The position numbers were made by a program, and so were the translations under genes. The notes beneath the pieces were generated by a model. That model made no database searches and was not told the origin of the DNA. It saw only the letters and a program-made list of their open reading frames with translations. A stretch of 64,000 nucleotides of DNA. Source: Glebionis coronaria. Its lineage: Eukaryota > Streptophyta > Magnoliopsida > Asterales > Asteraceae. The number at the start of each line of letters is the position of its first letter. Position 1 is the stretch's first letter. Location of the stretch: NCBI GenBank assembly GCA_025667525.1, contig JANFOE010000191.1, positions 806,001 to 870,000 of the forward strand, in the 5' to 3' direction. Positions 1 to 10,836 of the stretch are shown here, in pieces.

Positions 1-1
1 C

Positions 2-766
2 AGAAAAAGAGAGGCTGAAGGAAAAACAGTGGAATCAACTCAAGCATGTGCATCATCACAAGCAGGTGCATCATCTCAAGCAGGTGCAAGTTTTCCAGCA
101 ATTGAGAGATCTGTACTCAATGCACAAAGAGCATCCAAAATACTCAAGAGGATGGAAAAGGTTGGTATACTTACAAAGGAGACTTAGCATCCCTCAAATG
201 AAGAAATAGACAAGCAGCTAATTGTGCAAGAAAATTATGAAATCTCACCTAGTGAGTTTGGGAAGAAGTTTGCCATAGTGGAGTATGTTGTTTATGAACA
301 CAAGGGGATGACTTGGTGGAAGCTTACAAGAGCTGACAATACATCACAGACATTTCTAAGCCTAGATATCATGTTTCAAACTTTGGATAGTAAGGACTTA
401 GATGATCTGTGGAAGATTTTGAAGAAGACCTTTGCTGCAAAACCTCCTACTGTGGATGGTGTAGAGAAGGATTGGGTGATCTGGGAATGCATGCATAGGA
501 TGTATGAGCATGAACTGTTTGATCCTATATTTGATGCAGTAAATGAGGGAAATTTGTTGTATTGGAAGCTATTTACCAATTCTAGGGTATATGAGATAGT
601 CATGGAAGGGGTAAGTGTTTACTTGGTTAATAATCGTTATTATCCTTTCAATCAAGAGACTTTGAAGAAATTAGCACAGGCTGACTTGATTGTAGATGCT
701 AAAGCACCTGTTGCTTATGATCTCGTAAGGATGATGTATAGTCAGATTTGGCCAGGAACTTTGTAA
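2..766 (+). pseudogene. Copia accessory ORF downstream of pol (C-terminal part)
   Basis: One reading frame runs from base 2 to a TAA at 764-766. It is interrupted by one TAG at 185-187; the second copy has CAG (Gln) there, so this is a C-to-T nonsense change. The first ~60 codons are Ala/Ser/Gln-rich with repeated SSQAGA units. They are followed by a basic stretch and then a compact domain of about 170 residues with motifs WWKLTRADNT, GVEKDWVIW, MYEHEL and LLYWKLF. The domain is well conserved with copy 2 (18030-18585). Its function is unknown to me. Sirevirus ORFs at this place have been called envelope-like, but I see no signal peptide or transmembrane helix here. Confidence 0.8.
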
Positions 767-824
767 GCACCCTCATCAACTAGTATTTATTCAGAAACTT
801 GTCTTTAGGTGAAAGCACAAGTTT

Positions 825-834
825 AGGGGAGGAT
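825..834 (+). other. Polypurine tract of Copia copy 1
   Basis: AGGGGAGGA followed by T lies directly before the LTR start TGTTGGG at 835. This is the expected primer site for plus-strand DNA synthesis. Confidence 0.8.
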
Positions 835-904
835 TGTTGGGAATAAATATAAGTGTATTAGTTACCCCTGCTAGTTGGTCAAAGATTCCCCTGCTAGAGT
901 AAGT

Positions 905-934
905 TCCCCCTGCTAAATAACAAAGGCAGGGGGA
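905..934 (+). repeat. LTR palindrome: TCCCCCTGC ... GCAGGGGGA
   Basis: The arms 905-913 and 926-934 are exact reverse complements of 9 bases separated by 12 bases. A similar pair is in the copy 2 LTR near 7602-7628, with one arm altered. It lies in U3, upstream of the TATA box. Conserved palindromes in LTRs are known for Sireviruses. Confidence 0.75.
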
Positions 935-1066
935 TTGGTTCCCCTGTTGAAGTCAAAGACCCTGCTGCTAGAGATAAACTTGGAATAGATTATAACACGT
1001 TTCAGTTACTACTCCGAGATACTTTCCAAGTTTGTTAGTAGTAATCTTGTACGTGAGTCCTTGTAC

Positions 1067-1073
1067 TATAAAA
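1067..1073 (+). promoter_or_regulatory. TATA box of Copia copy 1 LTR
   Basis: TATAAAA in the context ACTATAAAAGGA, about 230 bases into the LTR. The same context is at 7763 in the copy 2 LTR. It is the likely core promoter of the element. Confidence 0.7.
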
Positions 1074-1355
1074 GGACCCACTAGGTTATCATGCAAAGCG
1101 TGTCTTTCTCTGTTGTCTTTCGTTTCATACTTTAAGGTTTTTGTAACCCTAATACCATTATTGGGTATTCGTATATCTTTGATATATTAAAGTTTAACGT
1201 TTGCTTTAATCATTTGTTCTTGTGCTAAACACTACATTCCGCATCTTGTTTAGTTACTTTGTATTGCAAAGTTTCTCTAGTGTTAGATTGAATCTATTCT
1301 CTCTATCACAACCCTTAAACAAGCTAAGGTTTAAGATCTGAGTTTGGGATCAACA

Positions 1356-1846
1356 TGTTTTTGTGTATTCTCGTTCGTTTTTGTACTTTCTCGTACGTTT
1401 TTTTACAGTTTTCTACTTTTTGTATGGTTCTTCGCCTTTTAGCGTTTTCGTACGTAATTATATGTTCGTGTATGTTCTTGTACATTTTCGTACTATTTCG
1501 TCCATTTTCACCAATTCATCAACGTTTTTATACATTTCTTCCTATTTTTATGTTTTTATAAAAAAAATTTGGACATCAGTGTATGTTTTCATGCATTCTC
1601 TTACGCTTTTATACAATAACATACAAAAATGTACAAAAATGTAGAAAAGCGTACAAAAACATAGGAAGGCGGAGAAAAACATGCAAAGCTGTATGAAAAG
1701 TATAAAAATGGACGAAAACGTTTAAAACGTATTGAACGTGAAAACTGTACAAACAAAAACGTAGAGAGAATGTACAAACGAGGAATAAACGTACAAAAAC
1801 GTATAGAAAGACGAAAATGACGAAAACGTAAGAAATGGATGAAAAA
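1356..1846. repeat. Degenerate GTAC/ACG word array in two opposite orientations
   Basis: 1356-1565 is T-rich and built of variants of CGTTTTTGTAC. 1615-1846 is A-rich and built of the complementary words (GTACAAAAACG variants). The two halves therefore form a large imperfect inverted repeat centred near 1590. Reading frames here are low-complexity and I see no gene. Confidence 0.7.
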
Positions 1847-2700
1847 TGTTAGGCCAATAAAAGTTCTAACTATGGCCCAGTCTAGATTTGTTTTAAATAA
1901 GGCTAAGTGTTATGAGTCGCTGATGAAGACCAGCGACAAAGACCAGACCAGGCCAGCTGAAGGCTTTGCCTATAGCTGGCACACCAGAAATATTGAAGTC
2001 AAAGACAACGTCAGAGAAGTTAAAGATTATCTGAAGTCATAATCACCAGCGGTTATGTACTAGCTGAGATGTAGAAGGAATGTGATGGTGTTCAAGGACC
2101 TCTGAGATGACAATACTCAGAGATTACTTACAACCATTTGAAGATTAAGCAAGTAGAGACTTGCCTTATCCTTTATAGTCTAGGCGAGAGAATCTCTAAT
2201 ATACTTTGGGCGGGACAAAGTGGAGATTCAAGATAAAAGAGCCTAGTACGACCTAGTGGGATAAAGTGAACAGTTGGTAGAACTGTTCACCTAAAGTTGG
2301 TTAAAGGTATGTCTCCTTATATACATGCATTTAATGTAGTGTACGACTTCCATTCAGAAGTAGACACGTATCAACTACTCCCATTAAAGAAGCATCCTCG
2401 TACCACTATAAATAGGAGGGAGAAAGAATACAAACACAACCCTTGTGTTTAGCATAATTATCTTTGTCTTTTCTCCCATTGAACCTCTGAGTCCCTCAGA
2501 TATTATCCAGCGACTCTAAGTTAACTTGTAAACTCGAGTCTCGAATCAAGTTTACTTGTTTAAAAGGTTCTTTCTTTATTGTCATTCAATGGGTGTATCC
2601 ATAACACTTTGTAATACTTTGTTTATAAGATTAATAAAGCATTACGCGTTTGAAAAGTAATTCGTTAAGTGTTCTTTGTATACGAGTTATAGTATCAACA
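1847..2700 (+). mobile_element. Probable solo LTR (854 bp)
   Basis: This segment interrupts the A-rich word array, which resumes at about 2725. It starts TGTTAGGCC and ends TATCAACA, and contains a TATAAATA box at 2407 in a CCACTATAAATAGGAGG context followed by a plausible transcribed leader. No PBS, PPT or coding region is attached. No convincing target duplication was found (AAAAA left, ATTGT right), so the exact ends and the solo LTR call are tentative. Confidence 0.5.
2407..2414 (+). promoter_or_regulatory. TATA box in probable solo LTR
   Basis: TATAAATA about 560 bases into the LTR-like segment. Confidence 0.5.
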
Positions 2701-2945
2701 ATTGTCATATTTTGGGACTTTTAAAAACGTAAGAACTCCAATGATAATATACAAAACATACAAAAAGAGAGAAAAAAGTACGAAAAAGAGAACATGTATA
2801 AAACGTAAAAACACATGCAAAAACGGACAAAAACAAATGAAGAAGGACAAAAACGTAAGGAATCGAAAAAAGTTACGAAACGGACTAGAATTTACGAAAA
2901 CGTACCAAAACATACGAAAACTGACGAAACGAATATATATGTGTA
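2701..2945. repeat. A-rich GTAC/ACG word array (continuation)
   Basis: Same style as 1615-1846: words such as ACGAAAACGTA and ACAAAAACG at irregular spacing. It is probably one array split by the LTR-like insert. Confidence 0.6.
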
Positions 2946-3693
2946 ATTAGTTATTAGTTAATTAAAAACTATTAATGACGTGAAAATCTAGCCGGTCATC
3001 TTGGTAACATTGTCAGGAAACAAACAAGTACGTTGTTGAAGTCGTATAATTAAAATGTAAGTGTTTCAAGTCGGCACAAATTAAAAAGTAAGTGGCTATT
3101 TTCTAGCTCTTACTCTTATTTTTATTTTTTTCTTTCTGTATCTTTTGTTAAGAAATAGTAACAAACACAAAAACTAGTAGTTCAACGTCATTGACTAACT
3201 AGTGACTCATAAGCAATTGCTGCTACTAAGCCTCTTTTACATCTTTGATCATATACTTGTCTAATCTTGTTTAACAAGTGATCCAATTCTTTCATCCTTC
3301 CTCATTCCTCAAGTGCAAAGAGAAGAACATTCGTATTCGCCAAGAATCGAAGTGTTGTAATTATTAGCCATGATCTCAATGGAAATCGAAGTTCTTATAC
3401 ATAAATATTGTGTAATAGTGCAAATTGGGATTGTATGATACTCCCGTGTTGTTAAATGTATGTTGGTTAATAAGTTCAGCCTTAAAGCACATTAGACTAT
3501 TTGAGTGGCAGATTAGTTCTAGATAAGATTAAAACTCGACATGCAGCTTAGTGTCGAAAAGTGTATAAGCGACGTGTACGGTTTTCTTCGCCTGAAGGGA
3601 GCTTGTTGACACACTAAAATCTCGAGTGTAACACTCGGAGAGTGGAGTAGGGTGAAGAAGAGTGTCGTAGTCGAACCACTATAAGCTCTTGGT
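2946..3693. other. No gene seen
   Basis: AT-rich sequence without a usable reading frame on either strand and without terminal repeats that I could find. Confidence 0.6.
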
Positions 3694-3701
3694 GTTGTGG
3701 C

Positions 3702-3980
3702 CAGTGACAGAACTAGGAAATTAGGTTGCGGGGGCCATTTTTTTACAATAGAAACAAAATGCGGAAAAAACTAGTATTAAAATAATAGATCGAATATTTT
3801 TAATGGACATTTAAGGGTTTAAAACGTTAAATGTTGGGATTTAGTATATTGACGGGGGGAAATTTAAGTTTTTAGTGGGGGCAAAAATGTCAAAATAAAA
3901 AAATTACACTAAAATCCATCTTATTGGGCTCGCCATGGAGGGCATCGGCTCCTATACTAAAAAGCATATATCTGTCCTTG
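3702..3980. mobile_element. hAT-type MITE (279 bp) with 8-bp target duplication
   Basis: The left end reads CAGTGACAGAACTA and the complement of the right end reads CAAGGACAGATATA, so the termini are imperfect inverted repeats of about 14 bases. The element is flanked by an exact 8-bp direct repeat GTTGTGGC (3694-3701 and 3981-3988), the target size of hAT transposons. The interior is AT-rich and non-coding, with a G-run near the left end. Confidence 0.85.
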
Positions 3981-3988
3981 GTTGTGGC

Positions 3989-4389
3989 TTGATTGTTCTG
4001 TCTATTCCTTTATTACTCTTTACTTTCATTCATATACATATTATTTATATTGTGATTAGTAGTCAGACTTGCTAGTGTTCATAGTGTGTTAACTGATATC
4101 ACATAAGTCAATAATTGATTAGTTTTGAAAATAAATTTTAAATCGTAAATTAACCAGTAAACTATTCACTCCTCCCCTCCCCTCTAGTTTCAACATTAAC
4201 TATAATTACCTAAAGATGTCCGTAACCGCCAACCCACTAAAGAAACTATTGCAACAGATACTATATCACACACTTATAATGCAACGGCCTAGACAGACTC
4301 TGAGTTACACACTAATAATGTAGTAGCCTAAAAAAAACATACACAAAATTTAGCCTCACTGAACCAGAGTTAAATTCAAACGTGAACTC
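3989..4389. other. No gene seen; may include the decayed 3' UTR of the LINE fragment
   Basis: AT-rich sequence without coding potential. It lies downstream of the minus-strand LINE tail, so part of it may be the old 3' untranslated region. Confidence 0.4.
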
Positions 4390-5030
4390 ACTGTTGTTGT
4401 AGCTAAATAGTTTGTAGATCCCATGATCATTGTTGCCAATTTATCGCTTAATACTTGTTTGATCTTCTCATTATCAATTCAAAACTTTTGAGTTGAATGT
4501 CTTAACAATCATATTAGTGCTTGATATTTTTTTACTCAACACATGATTTTTTTCTTTCCAAATGTAGTATCCGAAAGTCCAAATAACCTCTTTCCATACA
4601 CGAAATATAGAGGTGGGGATGTTACTATTCCCGCTCTATAAGAATAACTCGTCAATAGTGAAAGCATCAACCCTTCCCACATTCCACCAATTTAATAATT
4701 TATCACACACGCTCATCACTAAGTCACAAGTGACCAAATAATGAGTGCATATTGCCATAATATTATTACAACAGTGTCAAAGAACCTAATCCAACTCAAT
4801 ATCTTTTAAATAAAATTCTGAGAACCAGAAGTCTTCCTCTTAGAGCCCTCCACACAAGAAATGTTAACTTTCTTGGGAACTAACTTATTCCAAGTCATCT
4901 CGTAACCGTCACCTTTCGCGTGTCACACATTTTCCACGATCAATATTGCATGCTATTTTACAATGAACTCGTCGTCTTCACCAAGCTTCCACCTCCATTT
5001 TTCATTGCAATCCTAAAAATACTTTATATG
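4390..5030 (-). pseudogene. LINE (L1-type) ORF2 C-terminal fragment, zf-RVT region
   Basis: Read on the minus strand from about 5030 down, broken frames give the C-terminal region of a plant LINE reverse transcriptase: NKLVPKKVNIS, then HYLVTCDLVMS, then WWNVGRVDAFTIDELF, then VWKEVIWTFGYYIWKEKN. This order matches the zinc-binding tail (zf-RVT) of plant L1 ORF2 proteins. Frame changes and stops are frequent and no RT catalytic motif remains, so it is an old 5'-truncated copy. Confidence 0.75.
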
Positions 5031-5521
5031 GCCGGATTTTAAATATATAAGATAAAGATTTTTATTTGTATTGTTACTTAAATTAAAAAGGTGTTAAATT
5101 AAGAAAATGTATTAAGGCTTTTAAGGATATGTTTTGTACACTTATTAAACATGGTAAAATCTATTTTTGGTCTTATCATACATGTGTAAACCGTGTGTTT
5201 TAGACAAAGAAAAGGGGAAAGGAAATTGTTTTGGTAGAAAATAAGTTATGTTAAGAAATAAATTAAAACCTATTAAACATGTTTCCTCTATTATCATACT
5301 TGCTAAAATTGTAAAATCCCTTCCCCTAGCCATATTATTACCGTCCACTTTCACCCTCACATTCACCAAACTCCATTGTTGATTTTATTAAGTTTTTCTC
5401 TACATCTCTATTGTATAAACCTTGGTATTTTGGGTGTTATTGGTGCTTTTCCTTCATCCTTCTCCTCCTTTCTTGTTTTTTGGTGCTTTGATGATTAGCA
5501 CATCCTTGTATATCCATCTCA
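5031..5521. other. No gene seen
   Basis: AT-rich sequence between the LINE fragment and the Mutator-like element. A 74-codon minus-strand frame here has no recognisable motif. Confidence 0.5.
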
Positions 5522-5530
5522 TGTAAGTTA

Positions 5531-6357
5531 GGGAAGTGATACTTACACGGAAGAAAATGATACATACACAGAAATATATAGTGTATTGACCAATATGCCT
5601 CCAAGTATGTTATCTAAATTTCAAATTCTTCTCCAACATGTTGTTCATCAAACCAGACAGCGTACCCATCCATGTATCGTCTATTTCACTTCTCAGTCGC
5701 TCCTACTTGATCGGGCTGACGTCACCGCACATCATGTTTGTAAGGCGATTTAACGTGTGTTTTTCAACATCTAAGGGTTCATGGAATATCTAATGTTTCT
5801 CATATGAAATGCATGTAAATGAATGGATCATGATGTCGATATAGCGGGCGTCGATGCAAGTGGTGACGTACGTTTGAAACCTTGAGAAAGAAGCAACGGT
5901 GTCAGTGATTATACGTAACGGGAGGTGGCCGGTGACTGTTATTGTGGATGCGATGATTCAGGATGCTACTATCTACACAAATAAAGATAGAATTAATGGT
6001 GTTATTCGACGCGTAAAATTCTCTGCTTCATATGTGAACTGCATTTGATTATGCAAGCCACCCTTATTACGTCTTTGAATGGGTTCTTTTTGCAAATTGG
6101 TGGTTTTGTATAACCATAAAAATGGCTCACAAGAGAAAACGATGACTATACAATCAAGACGAGTGCATATTAATGTTCATAGTTTGTGTCACTGGATGAT
6201 TTGGGCTGCAATCGCTCATGGCTGCGTACAAGAAGATATGAGATCAGATCAAACTCAAAAGTAAAAAATTTGATAACTATATGGGAGGGATATATTGGTC
6301 AATAAACACTAAATTTCTGTGTATGAATCAATTTCCTCCGTGAAAATTTCACTTCCC
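5531..6357. mobile_element. Mutator-like element, non-autonomous (827 bp), 9-bp target duplication
   Basis: The left end (5531 to about 5602) and the complement of the right end (about 6283-6357) form long terminal inverted repeats of about 75 bases starting GGGAAGTGA and containing the shared stretch ATACACAGAAAT. The element is flanked by an exact 9-bp direct repeat TGTAAGTTA (5522-5530 and 6358-6366), the Mutator target size. The interior (about 5640-6260) is less AT-rich than the surroundings and encodes no transposase. Captured host DNA (Pack-MULE) is possible but unproven. Confidence 0.88.
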
Positions 6358-6366
6358 TGTAAGTTA

Positions 6367-7530
6367 TTATGATCTTATGTCACATCTATGGTTTTTGTTT
6401 TGTTAATTTTCTTATGAATATGATTTCAAGGGTTTATAAACCCTAAAAATGTGTTTTGGGTGACTGAATATGTTAAATACATTTTCACATGTTATATCTA
6501 TGTTAGAATAGCCCATATGGGTTTCTAATAAGTTATTACATCAAAATAAATTAGATCTAGACATCTTATGATGATCTAGATGGGTGAATCATAAGTTACA
6601 AAACAAGGGTTATGGGCTGTTTGGTAAAAGAGTCATATTGTAACCACCATAAAACGAGTTTTAAAATATCTTTTAACATGAACCTAGTGTCCTTGATCAT
6701 ATACTATGAGTTTAGTTTGTTAAAATGTCCTCCATTTATATTAAGAACTTGGTATGGTTGGATTCTTACTGTTTTCCCTTAAGGTGTCAAAACTGATTTT
6801 AAGACTGAAAATATCATGTTCACCATAAACACTATAAATCCTTTAATATTACAAATTAACTTAAGCCACTTCAGGGATGATATTCATATGTTGGGACATC
6901 ACCTTGATTTTGGCTATTTTGTTTGAAGATGTTTAAGTGGTTCAAAATCGTTACAACATTCTGTATGTTCTGACCAGATGTGTTTTTGGGCTAGGTTGGA
7001 CTTATTGGGTCATATATTGGGTTGGGGTAACCTTTGGGCTTAATACCTCTTACAGAGGCCTTATTGACCCATAATTTAACCTCTATGAATTTTAAGGGAA
7101 TTTATGGGAACTCTATTATGGGTAGTTAAGTAGTGTATTTATCTTGATTACCGGCATATCTTTTAAATAAAGAAACTACTATTTTTGGAAAGTCAATCAT
7201 CTCTCTTTGGAAACTTGCATTTTTATGTATATGATCAGTATGTATGAGATGTCTGTATGTATATTGTAGCCTTGGTGACACGGGATTAGGTTTCATTTTG
7301 TGCGTCTCTTTGTCTTCGTTTTGCGCTATGATACGGATATTCGGTTCTTTTAATAAGAACACTTCTTTCACTCTTTTGTAACTCTTCTTTTTGATCAATA
7401 CCTAAGCCTTTTCTATGTTCCCCATATACTTAGTTGGTGTTTTGTTATGATCCTTGAATCCCTTTTCCTTGATCCCTTTGTTTGGTATGCCTTCTTATGC
7501 TTCCATTTGATCAATTTTGATATATGGTTT
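6367..7530. other. No gene seen
   Basis: Intergenic AT-rich sequence between the Mutator-like element and Copia copy 2. A 90-codon minus-strand frame at 7126-7398 has no recognisable domain. Confidence 0.5.
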
Positions 7531-8043
7531 TGTTGGGAATAAATGTATATCTATTAGTTCCCCCTGTTGGTTGGTCAGAGTTCCCCTTGCTAGAGTAAGT
7601 TCCCCTTGCTAATTAACAAAGGCAGGGGGATTGGTGCCCCTGTTAGAAGTCAAAGACCCTGCTACATGGATAAACTAGGAAGAGATATCAGCGCGTTTCT
7701 GTTACTACTCTAGAATAGTTTCCTATTTTTTTAGTAGCTATCTTGTACATGAGTCCTTGTACTATAAAAGGACTCATTAGGTTTTCATGTTTTATACATC
7801 TTTCTGTCATTTCATAGCTTTAAGGTTGTAAAACCCTAATACCATCTTGGGTATTCGTATATCATTGATATATTAAAGCTTAATCGTTTGTTTCAATACT
7901 TGTTCTTGTGCTAAACATTACTTTCCGCATCTTGTTTAGTTACTTTGTGTATTGCAAAGTTTCTCTTATAGTAGTTTGAATTCTTTCTCACTACTACAAC
8001 CCTTAAATAAGCTAAGGTTTAAGATCTGAGTTTGGGATCAACA
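7531..8043 (+). repeat. Copia copy 2 5' LTR (513 bp)
   Basis: It begins TGTTGGGAAT, ends GGGATCAACA, and is followed at once by the primer-binding site. It is collinear with 835-1355. Confidence 0.93.
7763..7769 (+). promoter_or_regulatory. TATA box of Copia copy 2 LTR
   Basis: TATAAAA in ACTATAAAAGGA, at the same LTR position as 1067. Confidence 0.7.
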
Positions 8044-8045
8044 AG

Positions 8046-8057
8046 TGGTATCAGAGC
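8046..8057 (+). other. Primer-binding site, initiator tRNA-Met
   Basis: TGGTATCAGAGC is the complement of the 3' end of plant initiator methionine tRNA. It lies two bases after the LTR. Confidence 0.95.
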
Positions 8058-8115
8058 TTGTTAAGAAACTTTGATTAAACCAAGAACAACTCAAACCTCA
8101 TATCCATCCTCAATC

Positions 8116-10836
8116 ATGTCTAATGACTCTTCTCATCCACAAATAACAATGCACTCAAACTTCCAATATTGGATCCTGAAAACTTTGAAATATGGGAATT
8201 CATCATTCAACAGTTTCTCAAGATAGAACATTATGCCCTATAGGAGGTCATAGAACTTGGTGATCAGTTGACCAAAATAATAGCAGTTGAAGATAAGAAC
8301 AAAGAAAATGAAGGTGGTAAAAGTTTCAAAGGTGATGGCAAGAAAAAGTCTGCTGCTGTTTCAGACAAAGAGATCCAATTGAGAAGGCATGATGTCAGAG
8401 CTCACAGTTCCTTGCGGTTAGCTCTACCTGATAGACATCAACTAAGGTTTAGGAAGCATAAGACGACTAAGGATCTATGGGAAGCCATTGGTAACACATT
8501 TGGAGGAAATGAAGCTACCAAGAAGAAGAAGAAGAATCAGATGATAGACCAATTTGCTTCTTTTAAAGCAAAAGGTGATGAAGCAATTGGTTCCATCTAT
8601 AATAGGATTCAAGATCTAATTGCTCAACTAGAATTCTTTGACATAGATGTGTCAAGAGAACAGATCAATGCAAGATTTCTCAACAGTCTTCAAAAAGAAT
8701 GGTTTGTTTACAAAGCCATTTGGCAAAATAGAGATGACATTGATGATAAAAACATTGATGATATCTACAACAACCTGAAGGTTATTGAGCCTGTGGTCAA
8801 TTAAATGAAGGCCTTGGGGACTATTCCCACAAACTCAAGTAGAACTACCGATTCCCTTGGTAACAGGGCTTTCATTTCTCAAAGCAGTGGAATTGCTGCC
8901 TCAGACACAAGTAGTGGGATTGAAGTTTCCCCTGCTACATACTCTACTGGTTCAAAAGGAGAAGAAATGCCTACAACATTTAGCCTTGACACTGCTTGTG
9001 CCTTTATTGCATCACAAGGATCTCATGGTTCCACTGAGCTACATGAAGATATAACTCAAATAAGTAAGCAAGGTCTGGAAGAAATGGACATCAAGTAGAA
9101 TATGGCTCTACTCAGCATGAGAGCCAACAGATTCTATAAGAAATATGGGAAAAAGATATTAATCCTTCTGATGTGGCTGGATTTGATAAATCAAAGGTAG
9201 AATGCTACAACTGTGGCAAGAAAGGCCACTTTGCTAGGGAGTGCACAAGTCCAAAGAATGGAATCAACTTTAGGAAGGAAAGCAGGAATGAGGACCCTGA
9301 GGCTAAGGCTATGGTAGCCATGCAAGGCATATATGGAGTAGTTGGATGGGATTGGAGCTCTATGACAGAAGGTGTTGAAAGAAACCAAGCTTTAGTTGCT
9401 GAGGAGAAAGAGGAAGAATTTGCTCTTATGGCTATGTCAACATCCAGTTCAGACAATGAGGTATATGATGACTCCTATCGTACCAAAGCATGTAGGAAAA
9501 ATACTGAGTCATTAAATAACAAATAAGAAAAATAAATGTTGATTACATAAATTGTGATAATGATTTAGACGACTACAAACGTGCGTTAGAACAACTAGAG
9601 TCTAGCATTAGAGAATATAAGCAAAGAGAAAACCAATAAAGAGATCACATTGGAATTCTAGAAAGAGATGCTAGAGAAAAGGATGATCCCATTAAGGAAT
9701 TAACTGATGAAGTTAAAATCTTTAGAGCTCATAAGAAGGTAGATGAACAAACTATTGAAAAGTTTGGAAAAGCCTCTAAAGATCTAACCAAGGCTGTTGA
9801 AATAGGACAATCTCCAAGAGATAAAACTAGTTTTGGTGTTAAAAATGAACGTGCTACTTTTCCACCACCACCTGCTAACATACATGGAGCTACTCCGATC
9901 AAAGATCTTTCTTGGACTGGTATTCCTTGTTTTTCCAAACAGGCAGATATTGAGTTTAGCTTAAATAATTATGTAAAAACCAGTGAGGTTAGGGACTTTG
10001 AAAAAGAACAAGCTGCTTTAGAGCAGTGGAAAATAGATAACCCTGTCCTTTTCTCTAGAGAAGGTTTGTTTGGTAGTGACACTAGTTCCAAAAGCACTTC
10101 ATCTAGAACTAGTATTACAACAGAAACTGAAACTAAAACTACTAGTCCAAAACATTACAAAACCACTACTTAGATATGCAGAGATGTATAGGACTAGACA
10201 CAACAGAAATGTGGTTAGAGGAAATCAAAGAAACTAGAATAGTCAAAAGTCCATTCAACTAGGAAAAGACTTTGTGAAAAATACCAAGCCTTGTTTCACT
10301 TGTGGCAGTTTTGATCACTTAAACCAAGACTGTAAAGCAACCAAGGGAATGGTGGCTGCAAATCCTTTAAAGGAAATGCAATCACAAGCTATTTTATTGA
10401 ATGCAGGGGCAAAACCTTTTTCCCTGCCAAGTATATTCCCCCTGTTTTAAGAAATAATGTAACGGATAAGTATGTTGTGCCTGCCTTGAGAAAGAAAAGT
10501 GAAGCATACCCCCAATCTAGCTCTAATGTGACCAGACCAACATGTCATAATGTATTTGCATCTGGCCATAGACCTTACCAACGCACCTATAAAGGCCAAA
10601 ACAAGCAATGGGTTCCCTTTGCTAAGCATAGGGATTCCCCTGCTAAGCATAGGGATTCCCCTGTTGGCAAAGTTACGGCCTCTAGAAACAAGGGTAGATG
10701 GGGAAAAGCTGTGAAAGCCTCAGCTCGTTGGGTTTCGGCCCCCCAAAAGGGTACTCAATCCAATGGTGTATCTTTAGCCTTTGACAAGTTATCTTATATT
10801 GATACACGAGGTAGATCTAAGTCAGTAATGGCTTAG
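8116..10836 (+). pseudogene. Copia copy 2 gag (capsid/nucleocapsid), broken
   Basis: ATG at 8116 with a frameshift by about 8150. The capsid region (about 8150-8801) has a TAG at 8241-8243 and a TAA at 8802-8804. A first CCHC zinc knuckle, [14 protein letters not shown], is encoded near 9200. A charged, probably coiled-coil region follows (about 9540-10170). A second knuckle, CFTCGSFDHLNQDC, lies near 10290. A basic, proline-rich tail with two GDSPAKHR-like repeats runs to 10836. Further stops at 9096-9098 and 10834-10836 fall where Trp is expected. A long gag with two separated knuckles fits Sireviruses. It would have formed the virus-like particle in the cytoplasm. Confidence 0.85.

Larger units (their letters stand above)
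1..1355 (+). mobile_element. Copia (Sirevirus-like) element, copy 1, 3' end only
   Basis: The left window edge falls inside the element. Visible in order are the C-terminal half of an extra ORF located after pol, a purine tract (825-833), and a complete 3' LTR (835-1355). The same order and closely similar sequence recur in copy 2 (7531-18595), which has the upstream gag and pol, so assignment to Copia rests on that copy. An extra ORF after pol is the known hallmark of the Sirevirus/Maximus group of Copia. The 5' part and the 5' target-site copy are outside the window. Confidence 0.85.
835..1355 (+). repeat. Copia copy 1 3' LTR (521 bp)
   Basis: The LTR begins TGTTGGGAAT and ends GGGATCAACA, so it has TGTTG...CAACA inverted ends. 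It matches the 513-bp 5' LTR of copy 2 at 7531-8043 over its whole length with scattered differences. It contains a hairpin-forming CCCCCTGC/GCAGGGGG pair (905-934) and a TATA box at 1067. Confidence 0.92.

Noticed and set aside
1355..1644. Two overlapping Phe/Ser/Val-rich frames that look like membrane proteins
   Set aside because: They are translations of the T-rich word array; composition alone explains the hydrophobicity.
2702..2950. Lys/Arg/Asn-rich frame at 2702-2950 and its antisense hydrophobic frame
   Set aside because: Low-complexity translation of the A-rich word array.
9191..9456. Minus-strand frames opposite Copia gag
   Set aside because: Antisense shadows of the zinc-knuckle coding region.
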